A DNA stretch of 64,000 nt from Pseudomonas allokribbensis (GCF_014863605.1 NZ_CP062252.1:6425501-6489500), one strand, 5' to 3'; positions 18,557-27,861 are shown, numbered from the stretch's first letter. Notes: a model not told the origin generated them from the letters alone. A program made the numbers and translations.

Positions 18557-19456
18557 ATGAACACGCCCAACGTTGAAGCCGTGAAACTGGATGAACTGAA
18601 CTGCTGGCGCATCCGCCACGGTCAGGCTGAAGTGCTGGTCGCCCAGCAAGGCGCGCACATCCTCAGTTATCAGGTGGACGGCCAGCCGCCGCTGATCTGG
18701 CTGAACGACAAGGCCGTGTTCAAGACCGGCAAGAGCATCCGCGCCGGCGTGCCGGTGTGCTGGCCGTGGTTCGGCGTCTTTGCCCGCAACCCGCAGAGCG
18801 TTCAGGCGATGCGCGTCAGCGAAGAACCGGCCGCCGCTCACGGTTTTGTCCGGGCGATGGATTGGGAACTGGGCGGTATCGAAACCGAGGGCGAAAGCCT
18901 GAAAGTGGAGTTCAAGCTGCCCTACCCGGAAGGTGGTTTCCCGGGTTGGCCGCATCAGGTCGATCTGACCCTGACCCTGCGCCTCGACGATCAACTGCAC
19001 ATCAGCCTGACCAGCCACAACCGGGGTGCCGACACCGTCAGCATCAGCCAGGCGCTGCACAGTTACTTCGCCGTCAGCGATGTGCGCAACGTGCGTGTCG
19101 AAGGCGTGGACGGCCTGGATTACATCGAGACCCTGGATGACTGGAAGACGCACAACCAGCACGGTGACTTGCGCTTTGCCGGGGAAACCGACCGCATCTA
19201 CCTCGATGCTCCGCCGCAACTGAGCATCGTCGATCCGGCCTGGGAACGGCGCATTGTGCTGACCGCTACCGGTTCACGCACGGCAGTGATCTGGAACCCG
19301 TGGATCGACCGCGCCGCCGCGTTCAGCGACATGGACAACGATGGCTGGCAGCGCATGCTGTGCATCGAGACGGCGAACGTGATGGACGATGTGGTGACCC
19401 TGGCACCGGAGGCCAGCCACACCATGGGTGTCAGCGTCGGCAGCCAGCCACTCTGA
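18557..19456 (+). CDS. D-hexose-6-phosphate mutarotase (YeaD-like)
   Basis: A 299-residue galactose-mutarotase-fold enzyme expected to interconvert alpha and beta anomers of glucose-6-phosphate. Family marks are GVPVCWPWFG near residue 72, AAHGFVRAMDW near 93, and the HSYFAVSDV motif near 170. The last includes a histidine expected to be catalytic. The cytoplasmic location fits the lack of a signal peptide. The gene ends at a strong terminator. Neighbouring genes do not point to a specific sugar pathway. Confidence 0.9.
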   Translation: MNTPNVEAVKLDELNCWRIRHGQAEVLVAQQGAHILSYQVDGQPPLIWLNDKAVFKTGKSIRAGVPVCWPWFGVFARNPQSVQAMRVSEEPAAAHGFVRAMDWELGGIETEGESLKVEFKLPYPEGGFPGWPHQVDLTLTLRLDDQLHISLTSHNRGADTVSISQALHSYFAVSDVRNVRVEGVDGLDYIETLDDWKTHNQHGDLRFAGETDRIYLDAPPQLSIVDPAWERRIVLTATGSRTAVIWNPWIDRAAAFSDMDNDGWQRMLCIETANVMDDVVTLAPEASHTMGVSVGSQPL

Positions 19457-19460
19457 AAAC

Positions 19461-19494
19461 AAAAAATCGCAGCCCTGGGGCTGCGATTTTTTTT
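19461..19494 (+). terminator. Terminator after the mutarotase gene
   Basis: AAAATCGCAGCCC / GGGCTGCGATTTT stem with a tiny loop and long A and T runs on both sides. It can work in both directions and so serves the convergent gene at 19506 too. Confidence 0.93.
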
Positions 19495-19505
19495 GCTGCT
19501 CGGGA

Positions 19506-20042
19506 TTACAGATCCTTTTCCTGCACCACCCGCACCTTGTCCGCTTCCAGCGCATAGGCCGCATCGGCCAGGTCATTGCTGACCTTTTCGATCTTCAACG
19601 TGCCGGTCACCCACAGCGGTGTGTAGATGTCATCCAGCTTCAAACCCTTTGGATAACGCACCAGCACCAGTTGATTCGGTGGCGGTGGCGGCACGTGGAT
19701 GCACGCGCCTGGGTACGGCACCAGGAAAAACAACGTGCTACGGCCCTTGGCGTCGGACTCCAGCGGCACCGGATAACCGCCGATGCGGATGTGTTTGTCG
19801 TTCATCGACGCCACGGTCTTGGTCGAATACATCACCGCCGGCAAACCTTTGGCCTGCTTCATCCCGCCCTTCTCGGTGAAGGTGCCGGTGGCTTCCGGGG
19901 AGTTGTGGTCGATTTCAGGCATGGCCTCGAGGGCTTTCTGATCCGACTTGGGCATCAGTTCCAGCCAGTCGGTTTCCGGCAGATCGCCGGCGTGGGCCAG
20001 ACCGCTGCCCAGCAAAAGGAGAGTCAACAGAAGACGGCGCAT
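19506..20042 (-). CDS. Periplasmic DUF3299 protein
   Basis: 178 residues with a signal peptide (about 1-18, ending HAG). The C-terminal half matches the DUF3299 pattern: IRIGGYPVPLE, then FFLVPYPGACIHVPPPPPNQLV, then GTLKIE. Family members sit near macrolide-type ABC transporters in some bacteria; here it is isolated. The Cys/His-Pro stretch PGACIHVPP is the most conserved visible motif and might bind metal. Function unknown. Confidence 0.85.
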   Translation of the reverse strand: MRRLLLTLLLLGSGLAHAGDLPETDWLELMPKSDQKALEAMPEIDHNSPEATGTFTEKGGMKQAKGLPAVMYSTKTVASMNDKHIRIGGYPVPLESDAKGRSTLFFLVPYPGACIHVPPPPPNQLVLVRYPKGLKLDDIYTPLWVTGTLKIEKVSNDLADAAYALEADKVRVVQEKDL

Positions 20043-20132
20043 GAAGATGCTCGCAGGAAGGAGGAAACAGTCAATCGCCGAGCATTCTAGCCCTCTCCAC
20101 CGGTTTGGCAGAGAGGGCTTTGTCGCTTTGGA

Positions 20133-20378
20133 TCAGTTCTTTTTGATCAGGCCGTAGATCACCAGCAGGATGATCGCGCCTACCAGCGCACCGATGAAGC
20201 CTGCACCCTGGCCCGCGTGATAAATGCCCAGGGCCTGACCGCCGTAAGTGGCTGCCAGCGAACCGCCGATGCCCAGCAGGATGGTCATGATCCAGCCCAT
20301 GCTGTCATCGCCCGGTTTCAGGAACCGTGCCAGCAGGCCAACGATCAGGCCGATAAAAATGGTTCCGATAATTCCCAT
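20133..20378 (-). CDS. GlsB/YeaQ/YmgE-family small membrane protein
   Basis: 81 residues with three hydrophobic, Gly-rich helices (about 1-20, 28-48, 57-78). This is the transglycosylase-associated (Tgt) protein family induced by stress in many bacteria. GAGGG Shine-Dalgarno precedes the ATG at 20378. Molecular function not known. Confidence 0.9.
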   Translation of the reverse strand: MGIIGTIFIGLIVGLLARFLKPGDDSMGWIMTILLGIGGSLAATYGGQALGIYHAGQGAGFIGALVGAIILLVIYGLIKKN

Positions 20379-20484
20379 GGCATTTCCCTCTGATTGATTG
20401 GCTATAGCCTAGCCAGACTTTGGCATCCTGCCATCAGAGAACGGCGGCCCCTAATGGTTCCGCCGCTGCCACATGAAACTGTTG

Positions 20485-21567
20485 TTACTCGGCGATCAGC
20501 GCTTCGACCTTGAGGATCTGCTGCTCGAGCGTCGCCTTGTCCTTGCACCGCAGGTTGGCGTGACCGACCTTGCGCCCGGCCTTGAAAGCCTTGCCGTAGT
20601 GATGCAGGTGGCAATCGTCGATGGCGATGACTTTTTCAACCGGCGGAACGACACCGATGAAGTTGAGCATCGCGCTCTCGCCGACCTTCGCGGTCGAACC
20701 CAGCGGCAGACCGGCTACGGCCCGCAGGTGGTTTTCGAACTGGCTGCACTCGGCGCCTTCGGTGGTCCAGTGCCCGGAGTTGTGCACGCGCGGGGCGATT
20801 TCGTTGGCCTTGAGGCCACCGTCGACTTCAAAGAACTCGAACGCCATCACGCCAACGTAGTCCAGCTGCTTGAGGACACGGCTGGAGTAGTCTTCGGCCA
20901 GGGCCTGCAACGGGTGATCGGTACTGGCGATCGACAGCTTGAGAATGCCGCTGTCGTGGGTGTTGTGCACCAATGGATAGAACTTCGTCTCGCCATCACG
21001 GGCGCGCACGGCGATCAGCGACACTTCGCCGGTGAACGGCACGAAGCCTTCCAGCAGGCAGGCCACGCTGCCCAGCTCGGCGAATGTGCCGACCACGTCT
21101 TCAGGCTTGCGCAGGACTTTTTGGCCCTTGCCGTCGTAACCCAGGGTGCGGGTTTTCAGCACGGCAGGCAGGCCGATCGAAGCGACGGCGGCGTCCAGAT
21201 CGGCTTGCGACTGGATGTCGGCGAACGCCGGGGTCGGGATCCCCAGGTCCTTGAACATGCTCTTCTCGAACCAGCGGTCGCGAGCGATGCGCAGGGCTTC
21301 AGCGCTCGGGTAGACCGGCACGAATTGCGAAAGGAACGCCACGGTTTCAGCCGGGACGCTTTCGAACTCGAAGGTCACCAGATCGACTTCATCGGCCAGC
21401 TGACGCAGGTGATCCTGATCGCCGTAATCGGCCCGCAGGTGTTCGCCCAGTGCAGCGGCGCAAGCGTCCGGCGCAGGGTCGAGGAAAGCGAAGTTCATGC
21501 CCAGCGGGGTGCCCGCCAGGGCCAACATGCGACCCAACTGGCCGCCACCGATTACACCGATCTTCAT
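20485..21567 (-). CDS. purK: 5-(carboxyamino)imidazole ribonucleotide synthase
   Basis: ATP-grasp enzyme of purine synthesis: aminoimidazole ribonucleotide plus bicarbonate plus ATP gives N5-CAIR. 360 residues, start at MKIGVIGGGQLGRM (ATG 21565-21567), with the biotin-carboxylase-like N-domain and the ATP-grasp domain (about 100-280; NEIAPRVHNSGHWT near the catalytic site). Ten bases after purE, so the product passes to the mutase encoded just upstream. The open extension to 21630 overlaps purE and is rejected. Confidence 0.97.
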   Translation of the reverse strand: MKIGVIGGGQLGRMLALAGTPLGMNFAFLDPAPDACAAALGEHLRADYGDQDHLRQLADEVDLVTFEFESVPAETVAFLSQFVPVYPSAEALRIARDRWFEKSMFKDLGIPTPAFADIQSQADLDAAVASIGLPAVLKTRTLGYDGKGQKVLRKPEDVVGTFAELGSVACLLEGFVPFTGEVSLIAVRARDGETKFYPLVHNTHDSGILKLSIASTDHPLQALAEDYSSRVLKQLDYVGVMAFEFFEVDGGLKANEIAPRVHNSGHWTTEGAECSQFENHLRAVAGLPLGSTAKVGESAMLNFIGVVPPVEKVIAIDDCHLHHYGKAFKAGRKVGHANLRCKDKATLEQQILKVEALIAE

Positions 21568-21577
21568 CTCAACAACC

Positions 21578-22069
21578 TCAGGCAATACGTGGGTCTGGAT
21601 TGTCCAGGACGCTGTCTGTCTGCTCGGCACGGAAGGTCTTCAGTACCGCGTGGAATTGTGGATGCTTGGCGCCCAGGATGCTCGCAGACAGCAAGGCTGC
21701 GTTGATCGCGCCCGCCTTGCCGATGGCCAGGGTGGCAACCGGAATGCCGGCCGGCATCTGCACGATCGACAGCAGCGAATCGACGCCCGAGAGCATCGCC
21801 GACTGCACCGGTACGCCCAGCACCGGCAGGTGGGTCTTGGCCGCACACATGCCTGGCAGGTGGGCTGCGCCACCGGCACCGGCGATGATCACCTCGATGC
21901 CGCGGCCTTCAGCCTCTTCGGCGTACTGGAACAGCAGATCCGGGGTGCGGTGGGCAGAAACCACCTTGACCTCGTACGGGATGCCGAGCTTTTCCAGCAT
22001 ATCGGCGGTGTGGCTAAGGGTGGACCAATCGGACTTGGAGCCCATGATCACGCCAACCAGTGCACTCAT
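21578..22069 (-). CDS. purE: N5-carboxyaminoimidazole ribonucleotide mutase
   Basis: Converts N5-CAIR to CAIR in purine synthesis. 163 residues, class I PurE, with [10 protein letters not shown] at the start, the active-site histidine in VSAHRTP, and the [12 protein letters not shown] loop. The ATG at 22069 has AGAGG 9 bases upstream. First gene of purEK. The leader contains a strong terminator-like hairpin (22107-22144) that may set expression. Confidence 0.97.
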   Translation of the reverse strand: MSALVGVIMGSKSDWSTLSHTADMLEKLGIPYEVKVVSAHRTPDLLFQYAEEAEGRGIEVIIAGAGGAAHLPGMCAAKTHLPVLGVPVQSAMLSGVDSLLSIVQMPAGIPVATLAIGKAGAINAALLSASILGAKHPQFHAVLKTFRAEQTDSVLDNPDPRIA

Positions 22070-22106
22070 CGTCGCGCCTCTTCTCTCTGGGCGCCCGCAG
22101 GCGCGT

Positions 22107-22144
22107 CAAAAACAACAAGCCACGCAGAATGCGTGGCTTGTTGT
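22107..22144 (-). terminator. Terminator-like hairpin in the purE leader (possible attenuator)
   Basis: On the minus strand, a 14-bp perfect stem (ACAACAAGCCACGC with GCGTGGCTTGTTGT), loop ATTCT, then a T run. It stands about 40 bases before the purE start and downstream of the predicted purE promoter. It could also be the terminator of the LysR gene at 22282, but the TATACT box between them makes an attenuator plausible. Confidence 0.75.
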
Positions 22145-22181
22145 AGGAAAAATGGCCGGACGAACCGGCCGAAGGCCGCGC

Positions 22182-22187
22182 AGTATA
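22182..22187 (-). promoter_or_regulatory. Predicted -10 box of purEK
   Basis: TATACT on the minus strand, with only a weak -35 candidate (GCTGTT-like) upstream. Transcription would begin near 22175. The first ~30 bases of RNA would fold into two small GGCC hairpins before reaching the larger one at 22144-22112. Confidence 0.5.
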
Positions 22188-22281
22188 CCGCAAAGAAAGC
22201 AATAAACAGCCCCCGATGCGACCATCTGTCAAATGAGCCAAAGCCCCGGTTTTATTGACTCAAAGGTCAGCGCCAGCGCAT

Positions 22282-23190
22282 TCAGGAAGATTGTGCCGCA
22301 CCGCCTTCAAGCTTGCGCCACAACAACCGTACATTGGCCTTGCGCACCAGCGCGCAGCGGTACAGGCGAATTTCCAGCGGCACGTGCCATTGCGGGCCGC
22401 CGCAGACCACCAGTTCGCCACGGGCGAGCTCGTTGCGCACGCTCAGTTGCGGCACCCAGGCAATGCCGAGGCCTTCGAGGGCCATGCTTTTCAGGCTGTC
22501 GGCCATGGCGGTTTCATAAATAGTGGTGAAGCGCAGCGCACGCTGGCGCAACAAGCCGTTCACCGAGCGCCCGAGAAACGCCCCGGCGCTGTAGGCCAGC
22601 AGCGGCACACTGGCCTCGCCTTCAAGATCGAACAGCGGTTTGCCATTGGCATCCGCCGCGCACACCGGAAGCATTTCGGTCTGCCCCAGGTGCAGCGACG
22701 GGAAAATTTCCGGGTCCATCTGCATCGCTGCGTCCGGGTCGTAGAACGCCAGCATCAGATCGCAGCCACCTTCACGCAGCGCGTGCACGGCATCGCCGAC
22801 GTTGGTCGCCACCAGCCGCGTGGCGATGTTCAGGCCTTCGTTGCGCAGTTGCGCGATCCAGCGCGGGAAGAAACCGAGCGCCAGCGAGTGCGCCGCCGCC
22901 ACTTGAATCACTTCGCCCTGCCCGCCTTCCAGATGATGGAGGTGGCGCAGCACTTCGCCGAGCTGTTCGACCACCGTGCGCGCGGTCACCAGAAACAGTT
23001 GCCCCGCCGCCGTCAGTTCGACCGGCGTGCGCGAGCGGTTGACCAGCGTCAGCCCGAGCGCCGCCTCCAGGCTGCGGATCCGCCGACTGAAGGCCGGCTG
23101 GGTCACGAAGCGCCGTTCGGCCGCCTGCGAGAAGCTGCGGGTGGCGGCCAGAGCACTGAAGTCCTCGAGCCATTTGCTTTCCAGATTCAT
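22282..23190 (-). CDS. LysR-family regulator divergent from aspA
   Basis: 302 residues. Winged helix (about 1-60) with SFSQAAERRFVTQPAFSRRIRSLE, then a LysR effector domain. The ATG at 23188-23190 has GGAGG six bases upstream and is preferred over an in-frame start eight codons earlier. The 180-bp divergent gap to aspA suggests that it controls aspartase; the effector is unknown. Confidence 0.88.
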   Translation of the reverse strand: MNLESKWLEDFSALAATRSFSQAAERRFVTQPAFSRRIRSLEAALGLTLVNRSRTPVELTAAGQLFLVTARTVVEQLGEVLRHLHHLEGGQGEVIQVAAAHSLALGFFPRWIAQLRNEGLNIATRLVATNVGDAVHALREGGCDLMLAFYDPDAAMQMDPEIFPSLHLGQTEMLPVCAADANGKPLFDLEGEASVPLLAYSAGAFLGRSVNGLLRQRALRFTTIYETAMADSLKSMALEGLGIAWVPQLSVRNELARGELVVCGGPQWHVPLEIRLYRCALVRKANVRLLWRKLEGGAAQSS

Positions 23191-23370
23191 CACGTCCTCC
23201 CGGACACGCACCAAAACAGGTCACACGTCTGCCGCGCACGCGGCGTCACACGGGCATTATGCCGAATGTGCATAGGGCAGTGTTTAACAGCATTGGCCCA
23301 AAATTTCCCACAAGCCTAGCATTCGCAGCGTTCCGGCACAGACCGGGTCCATATCGAGATGATTTCTATC

Positions 23371-24795
23371 ATGTCCTCCGCTGCATCATTCCGCACAGAA
23401 AACGACCTGCTTGGCGCCCTCGAAGTCCCTGCTCAAGCGTATTACGGCATCCAGACCCTGCGAGCGGTGAACAACTTCCGTCTCTCGGGCGTTCCGATTT
23501 CGCACTACCCGAAGCTGGTTGTCGGTCTGGCAATGGTCAAACAGGCCGCTGCTGACGCCAACCGTGAGCTGGGTCACCTGAGCGAAGCCAAGCACGCTGC
23601 CATCAGCGAAGCCTGTGCACGTCTGATCCGCGGCGATTTCCACGAAGAGTTCGTGGTCGACATGATTCAAGGTGGCGCCGGTACCTCCACCAACATGAAC
23701 GCCAACGAAGTGATCGCCAACATTGCTCTGGAAGCGATGGGTCACCAGAAAGGCGAGTACCAGTACCTGCACCCGAACGACGACGTCAACATGGCGCAGT
23801 CGACCAACGACGCCTACCCGACCGCGATCCGCCTGGGTCTGCTGCTGGGTCACGACGCGCTGCTGGCCAGCCTCGACAGCCTGATTCAGGCATTCGCGGC
23901 CAAGGGTCAAGAATTCAACCACGTCCTGAAGATGGGTCGTACCCAGCTGCAAGACGCCGTGCCGATGACCCTGGGTCAAGAGTTCCGCGCTTTCGCCACC
24001 ACCATGGGCGAAGACCTGGCCCGTCTGAAGACGCTGGCCCCGGAACTGCTGACCGAAGTGAACCTGGGCGGCACCGCGATCGGCACCGGCATCAACGCCG
24101 ACCCGCGCTATCAGGCCCTGGCCGTACAGCGTCTGGCACTGATCAGCGGTCAACCGCTGGTTCCAGCCGCCGACCTGATCGAAGCCACCTCCGACATGGG
24201 CGCCTTCGTGCTGTTCTCCGGCATGCTCAAGCGCACCGCGGTCAAGCTGTCGAAGATCTGCAACGACCTGCGCCTGCTGTCCAGCGGCCCACGTACCGGC
24301 ATTAACGAAATCAACCTGCCGGCGCGTCAGCCAGGCAGCTCGATCATGCCAGGCAAGGTCAACCCGGTTATTCCGGAAGCCGTGAACCAGGTGGCATTCC
24401 AGGTCATCGGTAACGATCTGGCGCTGACCATGGCAGCCGAAGGCGGCCAACTGCAACTGAACGTGATGGAGCCGCTGATCGCCTTCAAGATCCTCGACTC
24501 GATCCGCCTGCTGCAACGCGCCATGGACATGCTGCGCGAGCACTGCATCGTCGGCATCACCGCCAACGAAGCGCGCTGCCGTGAACTGGTCGAACACTCG
24601 ATCGGTCTGGTCACCGCACTGAACCCGTACATCGGCTACAAAAACGCCACCCGCATCGCCCGTATCGCCCTTGAAAGCGGCCGCGGCGTGCTGGAACTGG
24701 TGCGCGAAGAAGGTCTGCTCGACGAAGCCATGCTCGCCGACATCCTGCGCCCGGAAAACATGATTGCTCCGCGTCTGGTGCCTCTGAAAGGCTGA
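23371..24795 (+). CDS. aspA: Aspartate ammonia-lyase (aspartase)
   Basis: Cytoplasmic enzyme releasing ammonia from L-aspartate to give fumarate. 474 residues; fumarase/aspartase superfamily signature GSSIMPGKVNP near 322-332. The start at 23371 gives MSSAASFRTE, matching the family length; an ATG four codons earlier (23359) is also open. Upstream of an alanine-type symporter and asparaginase, so this stretch handles asparagine/aspartate use as carbon and nitrogen source. Strong terminator follows. Confidence 0.95.
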   Translation: MSSAASFRTENDLLGALEVPAQAYYGIQTLRAVNNFRLSGVPISHYPKLVVGLAMVKQAAADANRELGHLSEAKHAAISEACARLIRGDFHEEFVVDMIQGGAGTSTNMNANEVIANIALEAMGHQKGEYQYLHPNDDVNMAQSTNDAYPTAIRLGLLLGHDALLASLDSLIQAFAAKGQEFNHVLKMGRTQLQDAVPMTLGQEFRAFATTMGEDLARLKTLAPELLTEVNLGGTAIGTGINADPRYQALAVQRLALISGQPLVPAADLIEATSDMGAFVLFSGMLKRTAVKLSKICNDLRLLSSGPRTGINEINLPARQPGSSIMPGKVNPVIPEAVNQVAFQVIGNDLALTMAAEGGQLQLNVMEPLIAFKILDSIRLLQRAMDMLREHCIVGITANEARCRELVEHSIGLVTALNPYIGYKNATRIARIALESGRGVLELVREEGLLDEAMLADILRPENMIAPRLVPLKG

Positions 24796-24858
24796 TCCGA
24801 CGCGTTACTTGTAGCACCGCTCACCAGGTCGAGGGACTAGACACCTCTCACCTTTTGA

Positions 24859-24892
24859 GGGCTTGGAGATCATTCTCCAAGCCCTTTTTTTT
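24859..24892 (+). terminator. Terminator after aspA
   Basis: Perfect 11-bp stem GGGCTTGGAGA / TCTCCAAGCCC, loop TCAT, followed by eight Ts. Confidence 0.95.
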
Positions 24893-25224
24893 AACTATTT
24901 GAAAGGACAAACGTCTTCTGTGGGAGCCATCCCGCAAAAGCCCGACGCCGGTAACGTCGGGTGTTTCAAAGCCTCGTTTCGTCGCTTGCACCACAACCGT
25001 GCAGACGGGCGCCGCACTGATCGGTATAGTGCCGCCCCTCTTCGCGTGAGCGGTCGTCGGTAACGAGGCCATAACCCATGCGAAACCCGAACTAATAACA
25101 AACCCGCGAAATGGAACCGGGACGAAACCCTCGCCTCGCCTGTCGTGCCGAACGCACACCGGTGTAACGCGATGTTTCCGACCATCCAGTATTTGCTTAC
25201 ACAAAAAACAGCGAGGAAAAATCC
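24893..25224. other. 332-bp intergenic region and long leader of the symporter gene
   Basis: No convincing gene. It has a CCCGACG/CGTCGGG hairpin (about 24940-24962), then a possible TATAGT -10 (about 25025-25030), leaving a leader of roughly 185 nt before the symporter ATG at 25225. Short in-frame starts such as the one at 25079 lead to only five residues. I cannot match the leader to a known riboswitch class by eye. Confidence 0.55.
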
Positions 25225-26670
25225 ATGCTCGAAGTCATCAACGACTTCCTCTCAGGGAAAGTACTGATCGTGCTCATTGTCGGGCTCGGTAGCTACTTCA
25301 CGATTCGCTCGCGTTTCGTTCAATTGCGTCACTTCTTCCACATGTTCGCGGTGTTCCGCGACAGCCTCAAAGGCAGCGCCGGGCAACTCAGCTCGTTCCA
25401 GGCCCTGATGCTCAGCCTCGCCGGCCGCGTCGGTGCAGGCAACATCGCCGGTGTCGGCATCGCCGTGACCCTTGGTGGTCCGGGTGCGGTGTTCTGGATG
25501 TGGGTGACCGCACTGGTCGGAATGTCCAGCAGCTTCTTCGAATGTACCCTGGCCCAGGTCTACAAGCGCGCCGATGGCGACGGTCTGTACCGTGGTGGCC
25601 CGGCCTACTACATCCAGCACGGCCTGAAGCTCAAAGGCATGGCGGTGGTGTTCTCGATCCTGTTGCTGGTCACCTACGGCTTCGCCTTCATTGGCCTGCA
25701 GTCCTACACCGTGACCCACTCGCTGCAAAACGCCTTTGCGTTCGACCCGCAACACACCGGTATCGTCCTGGCAGTGCTGCTGGCCATCACCTTCATCGGC
25801 GGCATCAAGCGCATCGCTTCGGTGTCCGACCTGCTGGTACCGATCAAGACCCTGGCCTATATCGGCGTGACCCTGTACGTGATCGGCACCCAGATCGAAC
25901 ACGTGCCAGCCATGCTGGAAACCATCTTCAAGAGCGCCTTCGGTCTCGACCCGGCCTTCGGCGGCCTGCTCGGCAGCGCGATTGTCATGGGCGTGAAACG
26001 TGGCGTATTCGCCAACGAAGCGGGCCTGGGCAGTGCGCCGAACGTCGCCGCCGTGGCCGCCGTGAAGCACCCGGGCGCTCAGGGCGTGGTTCAGGCTTTC
26101 AGTGTGTTCCTCGACACCTTCGTGATCTGCACCTGCACCGCGCTGCTGATCCTGCTGTCGGGCTTCTACACCCCGGGCTTCGAAGGTGACGGCATCGTCC
26201 TGACCCAGAACTCGCTGGCCGCCGTGGTCGGTGACTGGGGTCGCATGTTCGTCAGCGTCGCGCTGTCGCTGTTCGTCTTCACTTGCATCCTCTACAACTA
26301 CTACCTGGGCGAGAACAGCCTGCAGTTCCTCACCCGCAACCGCGCTGCGCTGATGACTTTCCGCGGCCTGGTGCTGGCGCTGGTGGTCTGGGGTTCGATG
26401 CAGGATCTGTCGACCGTGTTCGCCTTCGCCGACATCACCATGACCTGCCTGGCCTTCGTCAACCTGATAGCCCTGGCCATGCTGTTCAAGGTCGGCATGC
26501 GCGTGATGCGTGACTACGACGAGCAGCGCCGCGCCGGCGTCAGCCAGCCAGTGTTCGACTCCAGCAAATTTACCGATCTGGACCTGGACCTGAAGGCCTG
26601 GCCGACCAGCCCGTCGGTTGCTGCCAAGGCTGACGCTCAGCCGCAAGGCATCCCCGCAGCGCAACGCTGA
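25225..26670 (+). CDS. Alanine/glycine:cation symporter (AGCS family)
   Basis: 481 residues, about 11 membrane helices. The family motif GGPGAVFWMWVTALVGM followed by SSFFECTLAQVYK lies near residues 85-115, and NEAGLGSAPNVAA near 260. Imports a small amino acid with Na+ or H+. Context between aspA and asparaginase suggests the substrate could be Ala, Gly, Asn or a similar amino acid. GAGGAAA precedes the ATG. Confidence 0.93.
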   Translation: MLEVINDFLSGKVLIVLIVGLGSYFTIRSRFVQLRHFFHMFAVFRDSLKGSAGQLSSFQALMLSLAGRVGAGNIAGVGIAVTLGGPGAVFWMWVTALVGMSSSFFECTLAQVYKRADGDGLYRGGPAYYIQHGLKLKGMAVVFSILLLVTYGFAFIGLQSYTVTHSLQNAFAFDPQHTGIVLAVLLAITFIGGIKRIASVSDLLVPIKTLAYIGVTLYVIGTQIEHVPAMLETIFKSAFGLDPAFGGLLGSAIVMGVKRGVFANEAGLGSAPNVAAVAAVKHPGAQGVVQAFSVFLDTFVICTCTALLILLSGFYTPGFEGDGIVLTQNSLAAVVGDWGRMFVSVALSLFVFTCILYNYYLGENSLQFLTRNRAALMTFRGLVLALVVWGSMQDLSTVFAFADITMTCLAFVNLIALAMLFKVGMRVMRDYDEQRRAGVSQPVFDSSKFTDLDLDLKAWPTSPSVAAKADAQPQGIPAAQR

Positions 26671-26681
26671 TCGGGTAAAAA

Positions 26682-26704
26682 CCGGGCGCAGGTCTTGCGC
26701 CCGG
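26682..26704 (+). terminator. Hairpin after the symporter gene
   Basis: CCGGGCGCA / TGCGCCCGG stem with loop GGTCT, 11 bases after the stop codon. No T run follows, so partial read-through into the asparaginase gene is likely. Confidence 0.6.
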
Positions 26705-26769
26705 CGTGACACAAGCGGCGGTCGGCGTCATGCTCGACCGCATGCTGTCTTCGTTCAGGAGAACTCCCC

Positions 26770-27774
26770 ATGAATTCCTCGACCTACCCTGCCGCCCAGC
26801 ACGTCATGGTGCTATACACCGGTGGCACCATCGGCATGCAGGCCAGCGCGAACGGCCTGGCCCCGGCTTCCGGTTTCGAAGCGCGGATGCGCGATTACCT
26901 GCACAGTCAGCCTGAGCTGGTGGTGCCGCAGTGGCGCTTTCGCGAGATGTCGCCGCTGATCGACAGCGCCAACATGACCCCGACCTACTGGCAGCAACTG
27001 CGTGAAGCCGTCGTCGACGCCGTCGATGTGCAAGGCTGCGACAGCGTGCTGATCCTGCACGGTACCGACACCCTGGCCTACAGCGCCGCCGCCATGAGCT
27101 TCCAGTTGCTCGGCCTGCATGCCCGCGTGTGCTTCACCGGTTCGATGCTGCCGGCCGGCGTCACCGACAGCGACGCCTGGGAAAACCTCAGCGGCGCGCT
27201 GGTCGCCCTCGGCCACGGCCTGGCGCCGGGTGTGCATCTGTATTTCCACGGCGAGCTGCTGGCCCCGACCCGTTGCGCGAAAGTGCGCAGCTTCGGCCGT
27301 CATCCGTTCAAACGTCTGGAACGTCAGGGCGGCGGCGTGAAAGCCACCTCGCTGCCAGCCGCGCTGAACTACAACCAGCCCAAGCAACTGGCCAGGGTTG
27401 CCGTATTGCCGCTGTTCCCGGGCATCGGCGCCGAGATCATCGACGGCCTGCTCGACAGCGGCATTCAGGGTCTGGTGCTGGAGTGCTACGGCAGCGGCAC
27501 CGGGCCGAGCGACAATCCAGAGTTCCTTGCCAGCCTCGGCCGTGCGCGGGATAAAGGTGTCGTCGTGGTTGCGGTCACGCAGTGCCATGAAGGTGGTGTG
27601 GAACTGGATATCTACGAAGCGGGCAGCCGCTTGCGTGGCGCTGGCGTGTTGTCCGGTGGCGGCATGACCCGTGAGGCGGCGTTCGGCAAGTTGAATGCTT
27701 TGCTGGGTGCAGGCCTTGAAACGGCCGAAGTGCGGCGTCTGGTCGAACTCGACCTGTGCGGCGAACTCATCTGA
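26770..27774 (+). CDS. L-asparaginase, cytoplasmic type I
   Basis: Hydrolyses asparagine to aspartate and ammonia. 334 residues without signal peptide. Both catalytic threonine motifs are present: TGGTIGM with T20, and HGTDT with T99/D100. The C-terminal domain has the ECYGSGTGPS loop. Next to the symporter and aspA, the route is asparagine to aspartate to fumarate. GGAGA lies before the ATG. Confidence 0.94.
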   Translation: MNSSTYPAAQHVMVLYTGGTIGMQASANGLAPASGFEARMRDYLHSQPELVVPQWRFREMSPLIDSANMTPTYWQQLREAVVDAVDVQGCDSVLILHGTDTLAYSAAAMSFQLLGLHARVCFTGSMLPAGVTDSDAWENLSGALVALGHGLAPGVHLYFHGELLAPTRCAKVRSFGRHPFKRLERQGGGVKATSLPAALNYNQPKQLARVAVLPLFPGIGAEIIDGLLDSGIQGLVLECYGSGTGPSDNPEFLASLGRARDKGVVVVAVTQCHEGGVELDIYEAGSRLRGAGVLSGGGMTREAAFGKLNALLGAGLETAEVRRLVELDLCGELI

Positions 27775-27784
27775 TCGCAACAAG

Positions 27785-27810
27785 CTGTGGGAGCCCCTCT
27801 GCTCCCACAG
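27785..27810. repeat. REP-like GTGGGAGC hairpin
   Basis: CTGTGGGAGC / GCTCCCACAG, 10-bp perfect stem with a CCCTCT loop, 10 bases after the asparaginase stop. Typical of short Pseudomonas intergenic palindromes; it may act as terminator or RNA stabiliser. Confidence 0.8.
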
Positions 27811-27861
27811 CCCGGCATGCAACTTGCTGCCGTTTCCAGCATCCCAAGGCTGGAAGATCTT

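Noticed and set aside
24895..25204. Minus-strand frames in the symporter leader region.
   Set aside because: No Shine-Dalgarno or recognisable family; they disagree with each other in frame.
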